NCBI RefSeq assembly: GCF_003569045.1
Contig: NZ_BFCB01000001.1
Coordinates: 341,189-405,188, forward strand
Origin: Aggregatilinea lenta
Lineage (GTDB): Bacteria > Chloroflexota > Anaerolineae > Aggregatilineales > Aggregatilineaceae
Length of the DNA: 64,000 nucleotides
Direction of reading: 5' to 3'
The position numbers and the translations under genes were made by a program. The notes beneath the pieces were generated by a model that made no database searches, had not been told where the DNA came from, and saw only the letters and a program-made list of their open reading frames with translations. The first letter of the stretch is position 1. Each line of letters starts with the position of its first letter. This document shows positions 44,213 to 52,038 of this stretch, in pieces.

Positions 44213-45172
44213 ATGGATTATCCTGATTACTACAAATTGCTTGGTGTGGACCGGGCGGCCTCCGACAAAGACATCCGCAAAGCGTATCGCAAACTGGCGC
44301 GCCAGTATCACCCGGACGTGAATCCCGGTGACGCGAAGGCGGAAGAGCGCTTCAAGGAAATTAACGAGGCCTATCAGGTCCTCTCCGACAAAGACAAGCG
44401 CCAGAAATATGACGAGCTGGGGCAGAGCTACCAGCAGTGGTCACGCATGGGCGGCCAGCCGGGCGGGTTCGATTGGTCGCGCTGGTCCACAGGCCAGCAG
44501 CCGGGCGGCTACCGGGTCGAGTTCAGCGACGCGGACTTCGGCGCAGGCGGCGGCGATGCGTTCTCTGACTTCTTCCGCAACATCTTCGGCGGCGGATTTG
44601 GGGGCAACAGCGGGTTCGAGCGCCAGCGCGCGGCCAGCCGGTCGGTGACCGGCCAGGACCTCGAAGTCGCGGCGCAGATCTCGCTCGAAGAAGCCTATCA
44701 CGGCTCGCAGCGCATCGTGCAGATCGGTGATCGCCGCCTGACGGTGACGATCCCGGCAGGCGCGCGCGACGGCATGCGCATCCGGCTGAGCGGCCAGGGC
44801 GAGCGCGGCTATTCGGGCGGGCAGAACGGCGACCTGTACGTCATCGTGGAGATGATGCCGCACCCGGTCTTTCGGCGCGAGGGCGACGACCTGCATATGG
44901 ACGTCAAGATTCCGCTGTATACTGCCGTGCTGGGCGGCCCGGTGCGCGTCACGACGCTGTCGGGCGACGTCACCGTGCGCATCCAGCCCGGCACGCAGTC
45001 GGGCCAGTCGATCCGGCTGCGCGGCAAAGGCATGCCGGTGCTGCGCCAGAAGGACACTTTAGGCGACCTGTACCTGCACACCCTGGTTCAGGTACCCACC
45101 AATCTCAGCGACGAAGAGCAGGCGCTGTTCCGCGAACTGCAGTCGCTCGAAGGCGCGAAGAATCCGCAATAA
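44213..45172 (+). CDS. DnaJ-class co-chaperone, CbpA-like
   Basis: The 319-residue protein has a J domain (residues 5-70: YYKLLGVDRAASDKDIRKAYRKLARQYHPDVNPG with HPD), a Gly/Phe-rich stretch with GGDAFSDFFRNIFGGGFGG and the two substrate-binding beta domains (GQDLEVAAQISLEEAYHGSQR onward). The Cys-rich zinc domain of DnaJ is absent, so it is the CbpA type. It stimulates DnaK ATPase and presents clients. It begins a stress cluster with htrA and hspR. Confidence 0.95.
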   Translation: MDYPDYYKLLGVDRAASDKDIRKAYRKLARQYHPDVNPGDAKAEERFKEINEAYQVLSDKDKRQKYDELGQSYQQWSRMGGQPGGFDWSRWSTGQQPGGYRVEFSDADFGAGGGDAFSDFFRNIFGGGFGGNSGFERQRAASRSVTGQDLEVAAQISLEEAYHGSQRIVQIGDRRLTVTIPAGARDGMRIRLSGQGERGYSGGQNGDLYVIVEMMPHPVFRREGDDLHMDVKIPLYTAVLGGPVRVTTLSGDVTVRIQPGTQSGQSIRLRGKGMPVLRQKDTLGDLYLHTLVQVPTNLSDEEQALFRELQSLEGAKNPQ

Positions 45173-45176
45173 CACG

Positions 45177-45213
45177 CAAACTGGGGCAGCACCGGGTGTG
45201 CGACCCCAGTTTG
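45177..45213 (+). terminator. Hairpin after the DnaJ gene
   Basis: CAAACTGGGG (45177-45186) pairs with CCCCAGTTTG (45204-45213) perfectly, without a T-run. It may be a weak terminator or mRNA stabiliser. Confidence 0.5.
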
Positions 45214-45235
45214 GCTACAATCTTAAGAGCGTGTC

Positions 45236-45330
45236 CGGAAACCCTCATCCCCCGACCCCTTCTCCCTCAGAGAGAAGGGAAGCAGGACAGCGGAAGGGGC
45301 TTGTCGCGAGTCATGAGAAGGGGAGTAAAG
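45236..45330. repeat. Divergent family B-like repeat
   Basis: CCTCATCCCCCGACCCCTTC with TCCCTCAGAGAGAAGGG forms the two arms. It lies in the 340-base gap between the DnaJ and HtrA genes, which holds no gene I can support. Confidence 0.6.
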
Positions 45331-45514
45331 CCGCCTTCCAGATACGCTCTAACTATCCTGTCGCCTGCGGCCCCGCCGCGAGACGCTCGCCCTGGCGGGG
45401 CGGGCACACACCACCCACCGTCCGCCGTGCCGCCGCTCCCCGCTGCGCGCCCAGTCTGTAGAACTCCGCGAACATGTGATGTGTCGTGATTTAGGACCAG
45501 AAAGGCAGCAGCAG

Positions 45515-46879
45515 ATGGATCGATATGATTGGAATTTGCCGGAGCCGGAAGACGAACCGCGGGGACGTTGGACGGGCATTCTCGTGGGCCTGGGCATGGG
45601 CGCCGTGACGCTGGTGCTCATTGCGGCGCTGGTCGGCACGCTGGTCGGCTATATGTTCTGGCCGCGCGGCGAGGATGCCAACAGCAGCAGCCCACTGATC
45701 CAGCGCACCGCGTACAAGCCTTCCGAATCGGAGCTGCGCAACGCCAACTACCGGCCCGGTGACCTGCCCTCCGTCGCCCAACAGCAGGTGACGCCAACCG
45801 CCGTGTCAGACGACATCGTGCAAGCCGCCGACGCGGAATATCTGCTGCTCACCAACCTGTACGAGCGGGTGAACCCGTCCGTGGTGAACATCGAGATCGT
45901 CTCGGCGTTCCACAGCGACAGCGGCATCGTGGACAGCAGCGGGTCGGGCTTCGTGTACGACACGATCGGGCACATCGTCACCAACTCGCACGTCGTGCGC
46001 GACGCGGACGAGATCCTGGTGACGTTTTCGGATGGATACGTCGCCAGCGCGACCGTCGTCGGCATCGACGACTACAGCGACCTGGCCGTGATCGAGATCG
46101 ACCGGGACGACGCGCCGCTGTGGCCGGTTACCCTGGGCGACAGCAACTCGCTCAGGGTGGGCCAGCGCGTGGTTGCCATCGGCAACCCGTTTGGCCTGGA
46201 AGGCAGCATGACCGCCGGAATCGTCAGCGCGCTGGGGCGCTCTTTGCCCTCGGCGCAACTGCTTGACGCCAGCTACGAGCGCTACGATAACCCCTCGATC
46301 ATCCAGGTGGACGCCTCGGTCAACCCCGGCAATTCGGGCGGGCCGCTGCTCAACTCGTCCGGCGAGGTCGTCGGCATCAACACCGCGATCCGCACCGAAA
46401 CCGGCAGCTTCGAGGGCGTGGCCTTCGCCGTGCCGGTCAACACCATCAAGCGCATCGTGCCGCAGATCATCGACGGCGGGCAGGTCCGCTATTCGTGGTT
46501 GGGCATCGTCACCTCGACCAGCAACTTGCCGGGCATCAGCATGGCCGTGCTGGCCGACGAGCTGAATCTGTCCGTGACGTACGGCGTGTTGATTGACTCT
46601 GTGCAGTCCGATTCACCGGCGGAGCGCGCCGGGCTGCAGGGTGCGACGAACGCCCAGACTGTGCGCGGCATCGACGTGCCCATCGGCGGTGACATCGTGG
46701 TGGCGATCAACGGCGACATCGTGCGCGACATCGACGATCTGGTGGCCTATCTTGTCGAGAACACTTCGCCGGGCGACACCGTGGTGCTGACCATCGTGCG
46801 CGGCGACCAGACGCTGGACGTCAACGTGACGCTGGGCGAGCGGCCCGCCAGCTCGCTGGTGACGTCATCGCAGGACTAG
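45515..46879 (+). CDS. HtrA/Deg-family serine protease
   Basis: The 454-residue S1C protease has an N-terminal cytoplasmic stub, one membrane anchor (residues 22-48), the protease domain with His in IVTNSHVV, Asp in DDYSDLAVIEID and Ser in VNPGNSGGPLLN, and one PDZ domain toward the C-terminus (SDSPAERAGLQG...GGDIVVAINGDIV). It degrades or refolds damaged exported proteins at the outer face of the membrane. It lies 15 bases before hspR, so both are probably cotranscribed. The in-frame ATG at 45476 lacks support. Confidence 0.94.
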   Translation: MDRYDWNLPEPEDEPRGRWTGILVGLGMGAVTLVLIAALVGTLVGYMFWPRGEDANSSSPLIQRTAYKPSESELRNANYRPGDLPSVAQQQVTPTAVSDDIVQAADAEYLLLTNLYERVNPSVVNIEIVSAFHSDSGIVDSSGSGFVYDTIGHIVTNSHVVRDADEILVTFSDGYVASATVVGIDDYSDLAVIEIDRDDAPLWPVTLGDSNSLRVGQRVVAIGNPFGLEGSMTAGIVSALGRSLPSAQLLDASYERYDNPSIIQVDASVNPGNSGGPLLNSSGEVVGINTAIRTETGSFEGVAFAVPVNTIKRIVPQIIDGGQVRYSWLGIVTSTSNLPGISMAVLADELNLSVTYGVLIDSVQSDSPAERAGLQGATNAQTVRGIDVPIGGDIVVAINGDIVRDIDDLVAYLVENTSPGDTVVLTIVRGDQTLDVNVTLGERPASSLVTSSQD

Positions 46880-46893
46880 GGCAGGAGCAGGCG

Positions 46894-47214
46894 ATGATGA
46901 ACGACGGCATACCTCGTGACGAACCGTGTTACACGATTGGGATCGTTGCGCGGATGGTCGAGCTGCATCCTCAAACCCTGCGCAACTACGAGCAAATGGG
47001 TCTGGTGGTGCCCCAGCGCAGCGATGGCAACTTCCGCCTGTATTCGCAGCGCGAAGTGGATCGCCTGATGAAGATCAACCGCCTGACGCAGGAAATGGGC
47101 GTGAATCTGGCGGGCGTCGAGATTATCCTGCGCCTATCGGACCAGATCGAGGCGCTGCAAGGCCAGGTCGAGGCGCTGGAACAGGACCGGCAGGCGGCGC
47201 GGTCGCGGCACTGA
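46894..47214 (+). CDS. hspR: MerR-family heat-shock repressor HspR
   Basis: The 106-residue protein matches HspR: YTIGIVARMVELHPQTLRNYEQMGLVVPQRSDGNFRLYSQREVDRLMKINRLTQEMGVNLAGVEIIL is the MerR winged-helix with the HPQTLR recognition helix and the GVNLAGVE end. A short coiled coil follows. HspR represses dnaK/dnaJ/clp genes through HAIR sites. It follows HtrA and is preceded by AGGAG. I found only a half HAIR site upstream of dnaJ. Confidence 0.93.
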   Translation: MMNDGIPRDEPCYTIGIVARMVELHPQTLRNYEQMGLVVPQRSDGNFRLYSQREVDRLMKINRLTQEMGVNLAGVEIILRLSDQIEALQGQVEALEQDRQAARSRH

Positions 47215-47264
47215 CGCGGCGTGCTGGAAGCCTGACCGCTGGCGGTGGTCTGTGATACACTCTT

Positions 47265-47292
47265 GGGGGAAGCATCGAGCTTCCCCCTTTTT
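47265..47292 (+). terminator. Terminator after hspR
   Basis: GGGGGAAGC (47265-47273) pairs perfectly with GCTTCCCCC (47279-47287), then TTTTT. Confidence 0.9.
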
Positions 47293-47327
47293 CGTTCATG
47301 ACTGGCACATGACTGAAGGATGACGGC

Positions 47328-48167
47328 ATGCCCCCTACTCACATCCTGCCCCGGCTGCGGATCAACACGGACATGGCGCGCAAAATCCTGGTGCTGTTCC
47401 TGCGCGACGCCGTGACGAAAGTTGGCTTCAAGCGCGCGGTGATCGGCCTCAGCGGCGGCATCGATTCGGCGCTGTCATGCTATCTGGCCGCCGAGGCGCT
47501 CGGCCCGGAAAACGTGCTGGCAGTGCGCATGCCTTACAAAACCTCGTCGCCGGGCAGCCTCAGCGACGCGCAAGCGGTGATCGACGCGCTCGGCGTGCAG
47601 CACGGCACGGTCGAGATCACGCCGATGGTCGATCCGCTGTTCGAGCGCTTCCCCGACATCACGCCGATGCGCAAAGGCAACGCGATGGCGCGCACGCGCA
47701 TGGTGGTGCTGTACGACCAGTCGGTGGCGTTCAACGCGCTGGTGATCGGCACCAGCAACAAGACCGAAACGCTGCTCGGCTACACGACGATCTTCGGCGA
47801 CAACGCGGCGGCGGTCCAGCCCATCACGGACCTGTATAAGGCGCAGGTGCGGCAGTTGTCACGCGCGCTGGGCGTGCCGCAGAGCGTGATCGACAAGGCT
47901 CCCTCGGCGGACCTGTGGGCCGGGCAGACGGACGAGGAGGAGCTGGGCTACACCTACGACACGGCGGACCAGTTGCTTTACCTGCTGGTGGACCGGCGCT
48001 TTACGGTGGACGAGGTCGTCGCGGAGGGCTTCGACCGCACGGTGGTCGAGCGCATCTGGCGGCAGGTGCGGCTGAACCACTACAAGCGCACCATGCCCAA
48101 CGTGGCGAAGGTCAGCCAGCGCAGCATCGGCCACGACTTCCTGTACCTGCGCGACTGGGTGGGATAG
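47328..48167 (+). CDS. nadE: NH3-dependent NAD+ synthetase
   Basis: NadE amidates NaAD to NAD+. The 279-residue protein has the PP-loop LSGGIDSALSCYLAAEALG, then GTSNKTETLLGYTTIFGDNAA and KAPSADLWAGQTDEEELGYTYDTAD. It lacks the nitrilase domain, so it uses free ammonia. AAGGA lies before the ATG. It is flanked by a terminator upstream and a repeat downstream. Confidence 0.95.
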   Translation: MPPTHILPRLRINTDMARKILVLFLRDAVTKVGFKRAVIGLSGGIDSALSCYLAAEALGPENVLAVRMPYKTSSPGSLSDAQAVIDALGVQHGTVEITPMVDPLFERFPDITPMRKGNAMARTRMVVLYDQSVAFNALVIGTSNKTETLLGYTTIFGDNAAAVQPITDLYKAQVRQLSRALGVPQSVIDKAPSADLWAGQTDEEELGYTYDTADQLLYLLVDRRFTVDEVVAEGFDRTVVERIWRQVRLNHYKRTMPNVAKVSQRSIGHDFLYLRDWVG

Positions 48168-48211
48168 AAGCTGTTTCGAACTCTTTGAGCGAACAGGGGC
48201 GCAGAAACAGA

Positions 48212-48272
48212 AACCTCACCCCCACTCGCTAATGCTCGTTTCCCCCCTCCAATCTGATTGGAGAGGGGGCCA
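48212..48272. repeat. Family B repeat after nadE
   Basis: CCTCACCCCCA at 48212, CCCCCTCCAATC arm and GATTGGAGAGGGGGCC arm, with a short insertion as in the copy after pyrF. Confidence 0.8.
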
Positions 48273-48389
48273 GGGAGCGAGGTGCCCTTGACACAGCACC
48301 ATTTTGGCCGGTAATAGCGCAAGAGTGCATAACACGCTCTAGTGGCAGCCTGCGCAAAACGGAACGATGATGGGAGGGGAGCAGATCGA

Positions 48390-48677
48390 ATGGCCTCTGA
48401 CTTCAAAATTGATTACGAAACGGATCGTCCCGTGGAGGTGAGTATCCACAGCGGCAAAGTCTGGGTCACGCTGGCGGATGGCCGCACGATTGCCAACCCG
48501 CTCGACTGGCATCCCTGGCTGGCCGAAGCCACGCCCGACCAGCAGGCAAACGTCGAGTTGGGTGTCTTCAGCGTGGATTGGCCCGACCTGGACGAAGGGC
48601 TGGACGTCGAAGGCATGCTGCGCGGTATTCGCCCGTACCAATCGCGTTCGTCCGAATCCGCCGCAAGCGTCATCTAA
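48390..48677 (+). CDS. DUF2442-type small protein
   Basis: The 95-residue protein has VSIHSGKVWVTLADGRTIANPLDWHPWLAEATPDQQANVELGVFSVDWPDLDEGLDVEGMLRG, a clear DUF2442 pattern (DG...vPL.w.P.L..At, then I.WP.LDEDI.ve.lL.G). Such proteins are small folds often found near toxin-like partners, but none is present here. It ends nine bases before selA and may be cotranscribed with it. GGAGGGGAG lies before the ATG. Confidence 0.88.
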   Translation: MASDFKIDYETDRPVEVSIHSGKVWVTLADGRTIANPLDWHPWLAEATPDQQANVELGVFSVDWPDLDEGLDVEGMLRGIRPYQSRSSESAASVI

Positions 48678-48686
48678 TTGATCCCT

Positions 48687-50024
48687 ATGCCCACCCTACG
48701 CGATCTGCCCAGCATTGACACCCTGCTGCACGGCTCCGGCGAGCTTGAGGCGCAGTACGGCCACGAGCGCACTGTCGCGGCGCTGCGCGCAGCGGTAGAC
48801 GAGGCGCGCGCGGCGGTGCGCGACGGCGCGGCAGTTCCGGCGGCGGAGGCGCTCGTCGCGCAGGCGGCGGCAGGGCTGCATGCGGAATCGGAGCCTACTC
48901 TGCGCCCGGTGATCAACGCGACGGGGGTGATCATCCACACCAACCTGGGCCGTGCGCCGCTCTCCGACGACGCCCTGGACGCGATCCGCGCGGTGGGCGG
49001 CGGGTACAGCACGCTCGAATATGACCTGGAACCCGGCACGCGCGGCAAGCGCGACCGGCACGCTGAGCGCCTGCTGGCCGAGGTCACCGGGGCCGAAGCG
49101 GCGATGGTCGTCAACAACAACGCGGCGGGCGTGCTGCTGGCGCTCTCGGCGTTGGTCCAGGGGCGCGAGGCGATCATCAGCCGGGGGCAGCTCGTCGAGA
49201 TCGGCGGGGCGTTCCGCATCCCCGATGTGATGGCGCAGAGCGGCGCGATCATGGTCGAAGTGGGCGCGACCAACCGCACCCGCCTGCGCGACTACGAGGC
49301 GGCTCTCACCGAGCGCACCGCCGCGATCGTGCAGGCGCACCCTTCCAATTACCGGATCGTCGGGTTTACCGAATCCGTCCCCCTGCCGGATCTCGTCGCG
49401 CTGGCCCACGCGCACGACCTGATTGTGATCGAGGACGTGGGCAGCGGCGCGCTGATCGACCCGGCGTTGTTCGGCCTCGCCAGCGAACCGTTGGTGCAGG
49501 ACAGCCTCGCGGCGGGCGCGGATCTGGTGCTATTCAGCGGCGACAAACTGCTCGGCGGGCCGCAGGCGGGCCTGATCGCCGGGCGTTCGGATTTGATCGC
49601 GCGGCTTAAACAGCATCCACTGGCGCGGGCGGTGCGGGCCGATAAATTGTGTTTGGCCGGACTGGTCGCCACGCTGGAGCACTACCGGCGCGGCGACGCG
49701 CTCGACTGCATCCCGGTGTGGCGCATGATCGCGCTGCCGCTGGAGACGATCCGCACGCGGGCGGACGCGTGGGCGGCGGCCATCCCCGGCGAGATCGTCC
49801 CGGCGGAATCGACTGTGGGCGGCGGATCGCTGCCCGGCGAAACGCTGCCGACGTGGGCCTTCGCGCCGCGCGTCGATCAGCCCAACGCGGCGGCGGCGCG
49901 CCTGCGCCAGCACACGCCGCCGGTCATCGCGCGCGTGGCACAGGACCGCCTGCTGCTCGATCCGCGCACCGTGTTCCCAGAGCAGGACGCCCTCGTCCTC
50001 GACGCCCTGAAAGCGCTGGCGTAA
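48687..50024 (+). CDS. selA: L-seryl-tRNA(Sec) selenium transferase
   Basis: SelA converts Ser-tRNA-Sec to Sec-tRNA-Sec with selenophosphate. The 445-residue PLP enzyme has VINATGVIIHTNLGRAPLSDDAL, GGYSTLEYDLEPGTRGKRDRH, NNNAAGVLLAL, and the PLP Lys in LFSGDKLLGGPQAGLIAG. The start is the ATG at 48687; a TTG three codons upstream is possible, and neither has a strong binding site. The stop is two bases from selB. Together with selB and the tRNA-Sec at 54580 this gives UGA recoding, with selD elsewhere. Confidence 0.97.
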   Translation: MPTLRDLPSIDTLLHGSGELEAQYGHERTVAALRAAVDEARAAVRDGAAVPAAEALVAQAAAGLHAESEPTLRPVINATGVIIHTNLGRAPLSDDALDAIRAVGGGYSTLEYDLEPGTRGKRDRHAERLLAEVTGAEAAMVVNNNAAGVLLALSALVQGREAIISRGQLVEIGGAFRIPDVMAQSGAIMVEVGATNRTRLRDYEAALTERTAAIVQAHPSNYRIVGFTESVPLPDLVALAHAHDLIVIEDVGSGALIDPALFGLASEPLVQDSLAAGADLVLFSGDKLLGGPQAGLIAGRSDLIARLKQHPLARAVRADKLCLAGLVATLEHYRRGDALDCIPVWRMIALPLETIRTRADAWAAAIPGEIVPAESTVGGGSLPGETLPTWAFAPRVDQPNAAAARLRQHTPPVIARVAQDRLLLDPRTVFPEQDALVLDALKALA

Positions 50025-50026
50025 TC

Positions 50027-51898
50027 ATGCACGTTATCGGAACCGCCGGGCACGTCGATCACGGCAAATCGACGCTGACCCTGGCGCTCACCGGCATCAA
50101 CCCCGACCGGCTGGCCGAAGAACAGGCCCGCGAGATGACGATCGACCTCGGCTTCGCGTGGCTCGACCTGCCCGGCGGCGAGCGCGTGGGCATCGTGGAC
50201 GTGCCGGGGCACCGCGACTTCATCGAGAACATGCTGGCGGGCGTGGGCGGGATCGACGCGGCGATGCTGGTGATCGCCGCCGACGAAGGCGTGATGCCGC
50301 AGACGCGCGAACACCTCGCCATCCTCGACCTGCTGGACGTCCCGGCGGGCCTCGTCGCGCTGACGAAAATCGACCTCGTGGACGATCCCGGCTGGCTGGA
50401 CCTGATCCAGCTCGACATTCTCGACGTGACGCAGGGCACGGTGCTCGACGGCTGTCCGATCGTGCCCGTTTCCGCGCGGACGGGCGAAGGGCTGGACCGG
50501 CTGGTGCACACCCTGGCGGATCTCCTGCGCGGTCTGCCGCCGCGCGCCGACCGGGGCGCGCCGCGCCTGCCGGTCGACCGCGTGTTCACCATCAGCGGCT
50601 TCGGCGTGGTGGTGACCGGCACGCTGCTGGGCGGGGCGCTCAGTGTGGGGCAGGAGGTCGAGATCGAGCCTGCCGGGGTGCGCGCGCGGATTCGCGGCTT
50701 GCAGTCGCATGAGGAGACGGTCGAGTTGGCCGGACCGGGCCGCCGCGTGGCGGTCAATGTGCGCGGCGTGGAAAAAGACCAGATCCGGCGCGGGGACGTG
50801 CTCGGCCTGCCGGGCGCGTGGCATCCGACCGTATTATGTGATGCGTGGCTGCGGCTGCTGCCCGGCGCGCACCACCCGCTGAAGCACGACGATCCGGTTA
50901 AGATATTCGTTGGGGCGGCGGAGGTCATGGGCCGCGCCCGCGTATTGGACCGGGACGCCGTGCTGCCCGGCGAGGAAGCAGCGATCCAACTGCGGCTCGA
51001 CGCGCCGCTGGTAGCCGCGCCCGGCGACCGCTTCATTGTGCGTCGCGCATCCCCGCCGGAGACGATCGGCGGCGGTGTGATCCTCGACCCGGCCCCCGGC
51101 CAGCGCTGGAAGCGCTTTCGCCCGGACGTGATCGAGCGCTTCCGCGTGCTGCGCGAGGGCGATCCGGTCGCGGTGGTGCTGGCGGATCTGGCCCAGGCGC
51201 GCGGCCCCGTGCGCGCGGACGATCTGCCGCTGTCGCCGGACCAGTGGGCGCAGGCCCTCGCGGACGGGCAGGCGATCGATCTCGGCGCGGGCTGGGTGGC
51301 GCATGCAGACGTCTGGGCGCGGCTGGCGGATCAGGCTGTCGCGGCGCTGGAAACGTTCCACGCGGCGGAACCGCTGCGGTTGGGTATGCCGCGCGAGATG
51401 CTGGCCGATCGCCTGCGGCTCGATGCGGCGGCGTATGGAGCAATCGAGGGGCGGCTGGCGGCGGAGGGACTGATCGCTGCGGAGAACGGCGCGATCCGGC
51501 TGCCCACACACGCGCCGCGCTTCACGACGGCACAGGAAACGGGCCTGCGCCAGCTTTGGCGGGCAGTCGAGCGCGCGCCGCACAGCCCGCCCACCTACGC
51601 GCAGGCGTGCGAGATCGCCGGGGACGCTGTGGTACAGCATTTGATCGAGCGCGGCGAGTTGGTGCGGCTGAGCGCGGACGTGATCCTGACGCCGGACGTG
51701 CTGCGCGAGTGGATCGCGTTCACGCGCGAGACGCTGGAGCGCGACGGCGAGATCGCGCTGCCCGCCCTGCGCGACCGGTTCGGTACGACGCGGCGGTATG
51801 CGCTGGACTTCCTCGAACGGCTGGACGCGCTCGCCATCACGCGGCGCAAGGGCGACGTGCGCGTGCGCGGCTCCGGCGCGTGGGAGCGGTTGGGGTAG
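50027..51898 (+). CDS. selB: Selenocysteine-specific elongation factor
   Basis: SelB carries Sec-tRNA to the ribosome at UGA codons with a SECIS hairpin. The 623-residue protein has the GTPase motifs GTAGHVDHGKSTL, DVPGHRDFIENML, LTKIDLVDD and VSARTGEG, EF-Tu-like domains 2 and 3, and a long C-terminal region (about 390-623) of winged-helix modules that bind SECIS RNA (for example RDRFGTTRRYALDFLERLD near the end, ITRRKGDVRVRG). Start ATG at 50027, two bases after the selA stop. Confidence 0.97.
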   Translation: MHVIGTAGHVDHGKSTLTLALTGINPDRLAEEQAREMTIDLGFAWLDLPGGERVGIVDVPGHRDFIENMLAGVGGIDAAMLVIAADEGVMPQTREHLAILDLLDVPAGLVALTKIDLVDDPGWLDLIQLDILDVTQGTVLDGCPIVPVSARTGEGLDRLVHTLADLLRGLPPRADRGAPRLPVDRVFTISGFGVVVTGTLLGGALSVGQEVEIEPAGVRARIRGLQSHEETVELAGPGRRVAVNVRGVEKDQIRRGDVLGLPGAWHPTVLCDAWLRLLPGAHHPLKHDDPVKIFVGAAEVMGRARVLDRDAVLPGEEAAIQLRLDAPLVAAPGDRFIVRRASPPETIGGGVILDPAPGQRWKRFRPDVIERFRVLREGDPVAVVLADLAQARGPVRADDLPLSPDQWAQALADGQAIDLGAGWVAHADVWARLADQAVAALETFHAAEPLRLGMPREMLADRLRLDAAAYGAIEGRLAAEGLIAAENGAIRLPTHAPRFTTAQETGLRQLWRAVERAPHSPPTYAQACEIAGDAVVQHLIERGELVRLSADVILTPDVLREWIAFTRETLERDGEIALPALRDRFGTTRRYALDFLERLDALAITRRKGDVRVRGSGAWERLG

Positions 51899-51962
51899 CG
51901 AGCGCGAAATGCCGGGGACAATAACGGCAAGCAGGGACCAGATGGTCAAAAACGGGGTTTGT

Positions 51963-51990
51963 GTAGGGGCGTATCGCAATACGCCCCTAC
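51963..51990. repeat. Perfect family A repeat
   Basis: GTAGGG, then GCGTATCGCAATACGC, then CCCTAC: a nearly perfect 28-base palindrome after selB. Confidence 0.9.
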
Positions 51991-52038
51991 AAGATCCATC
52001 GGCAGGTACTTTTTAGCGCCAGCGCCGTGGTGTGCGGC

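Noticed and set aside
45198-45489. Small proteins in the DnaJ-HtrA gap
   Set aside because: The frames run through family B-like repeat DNA and lack ribosome binding sites.
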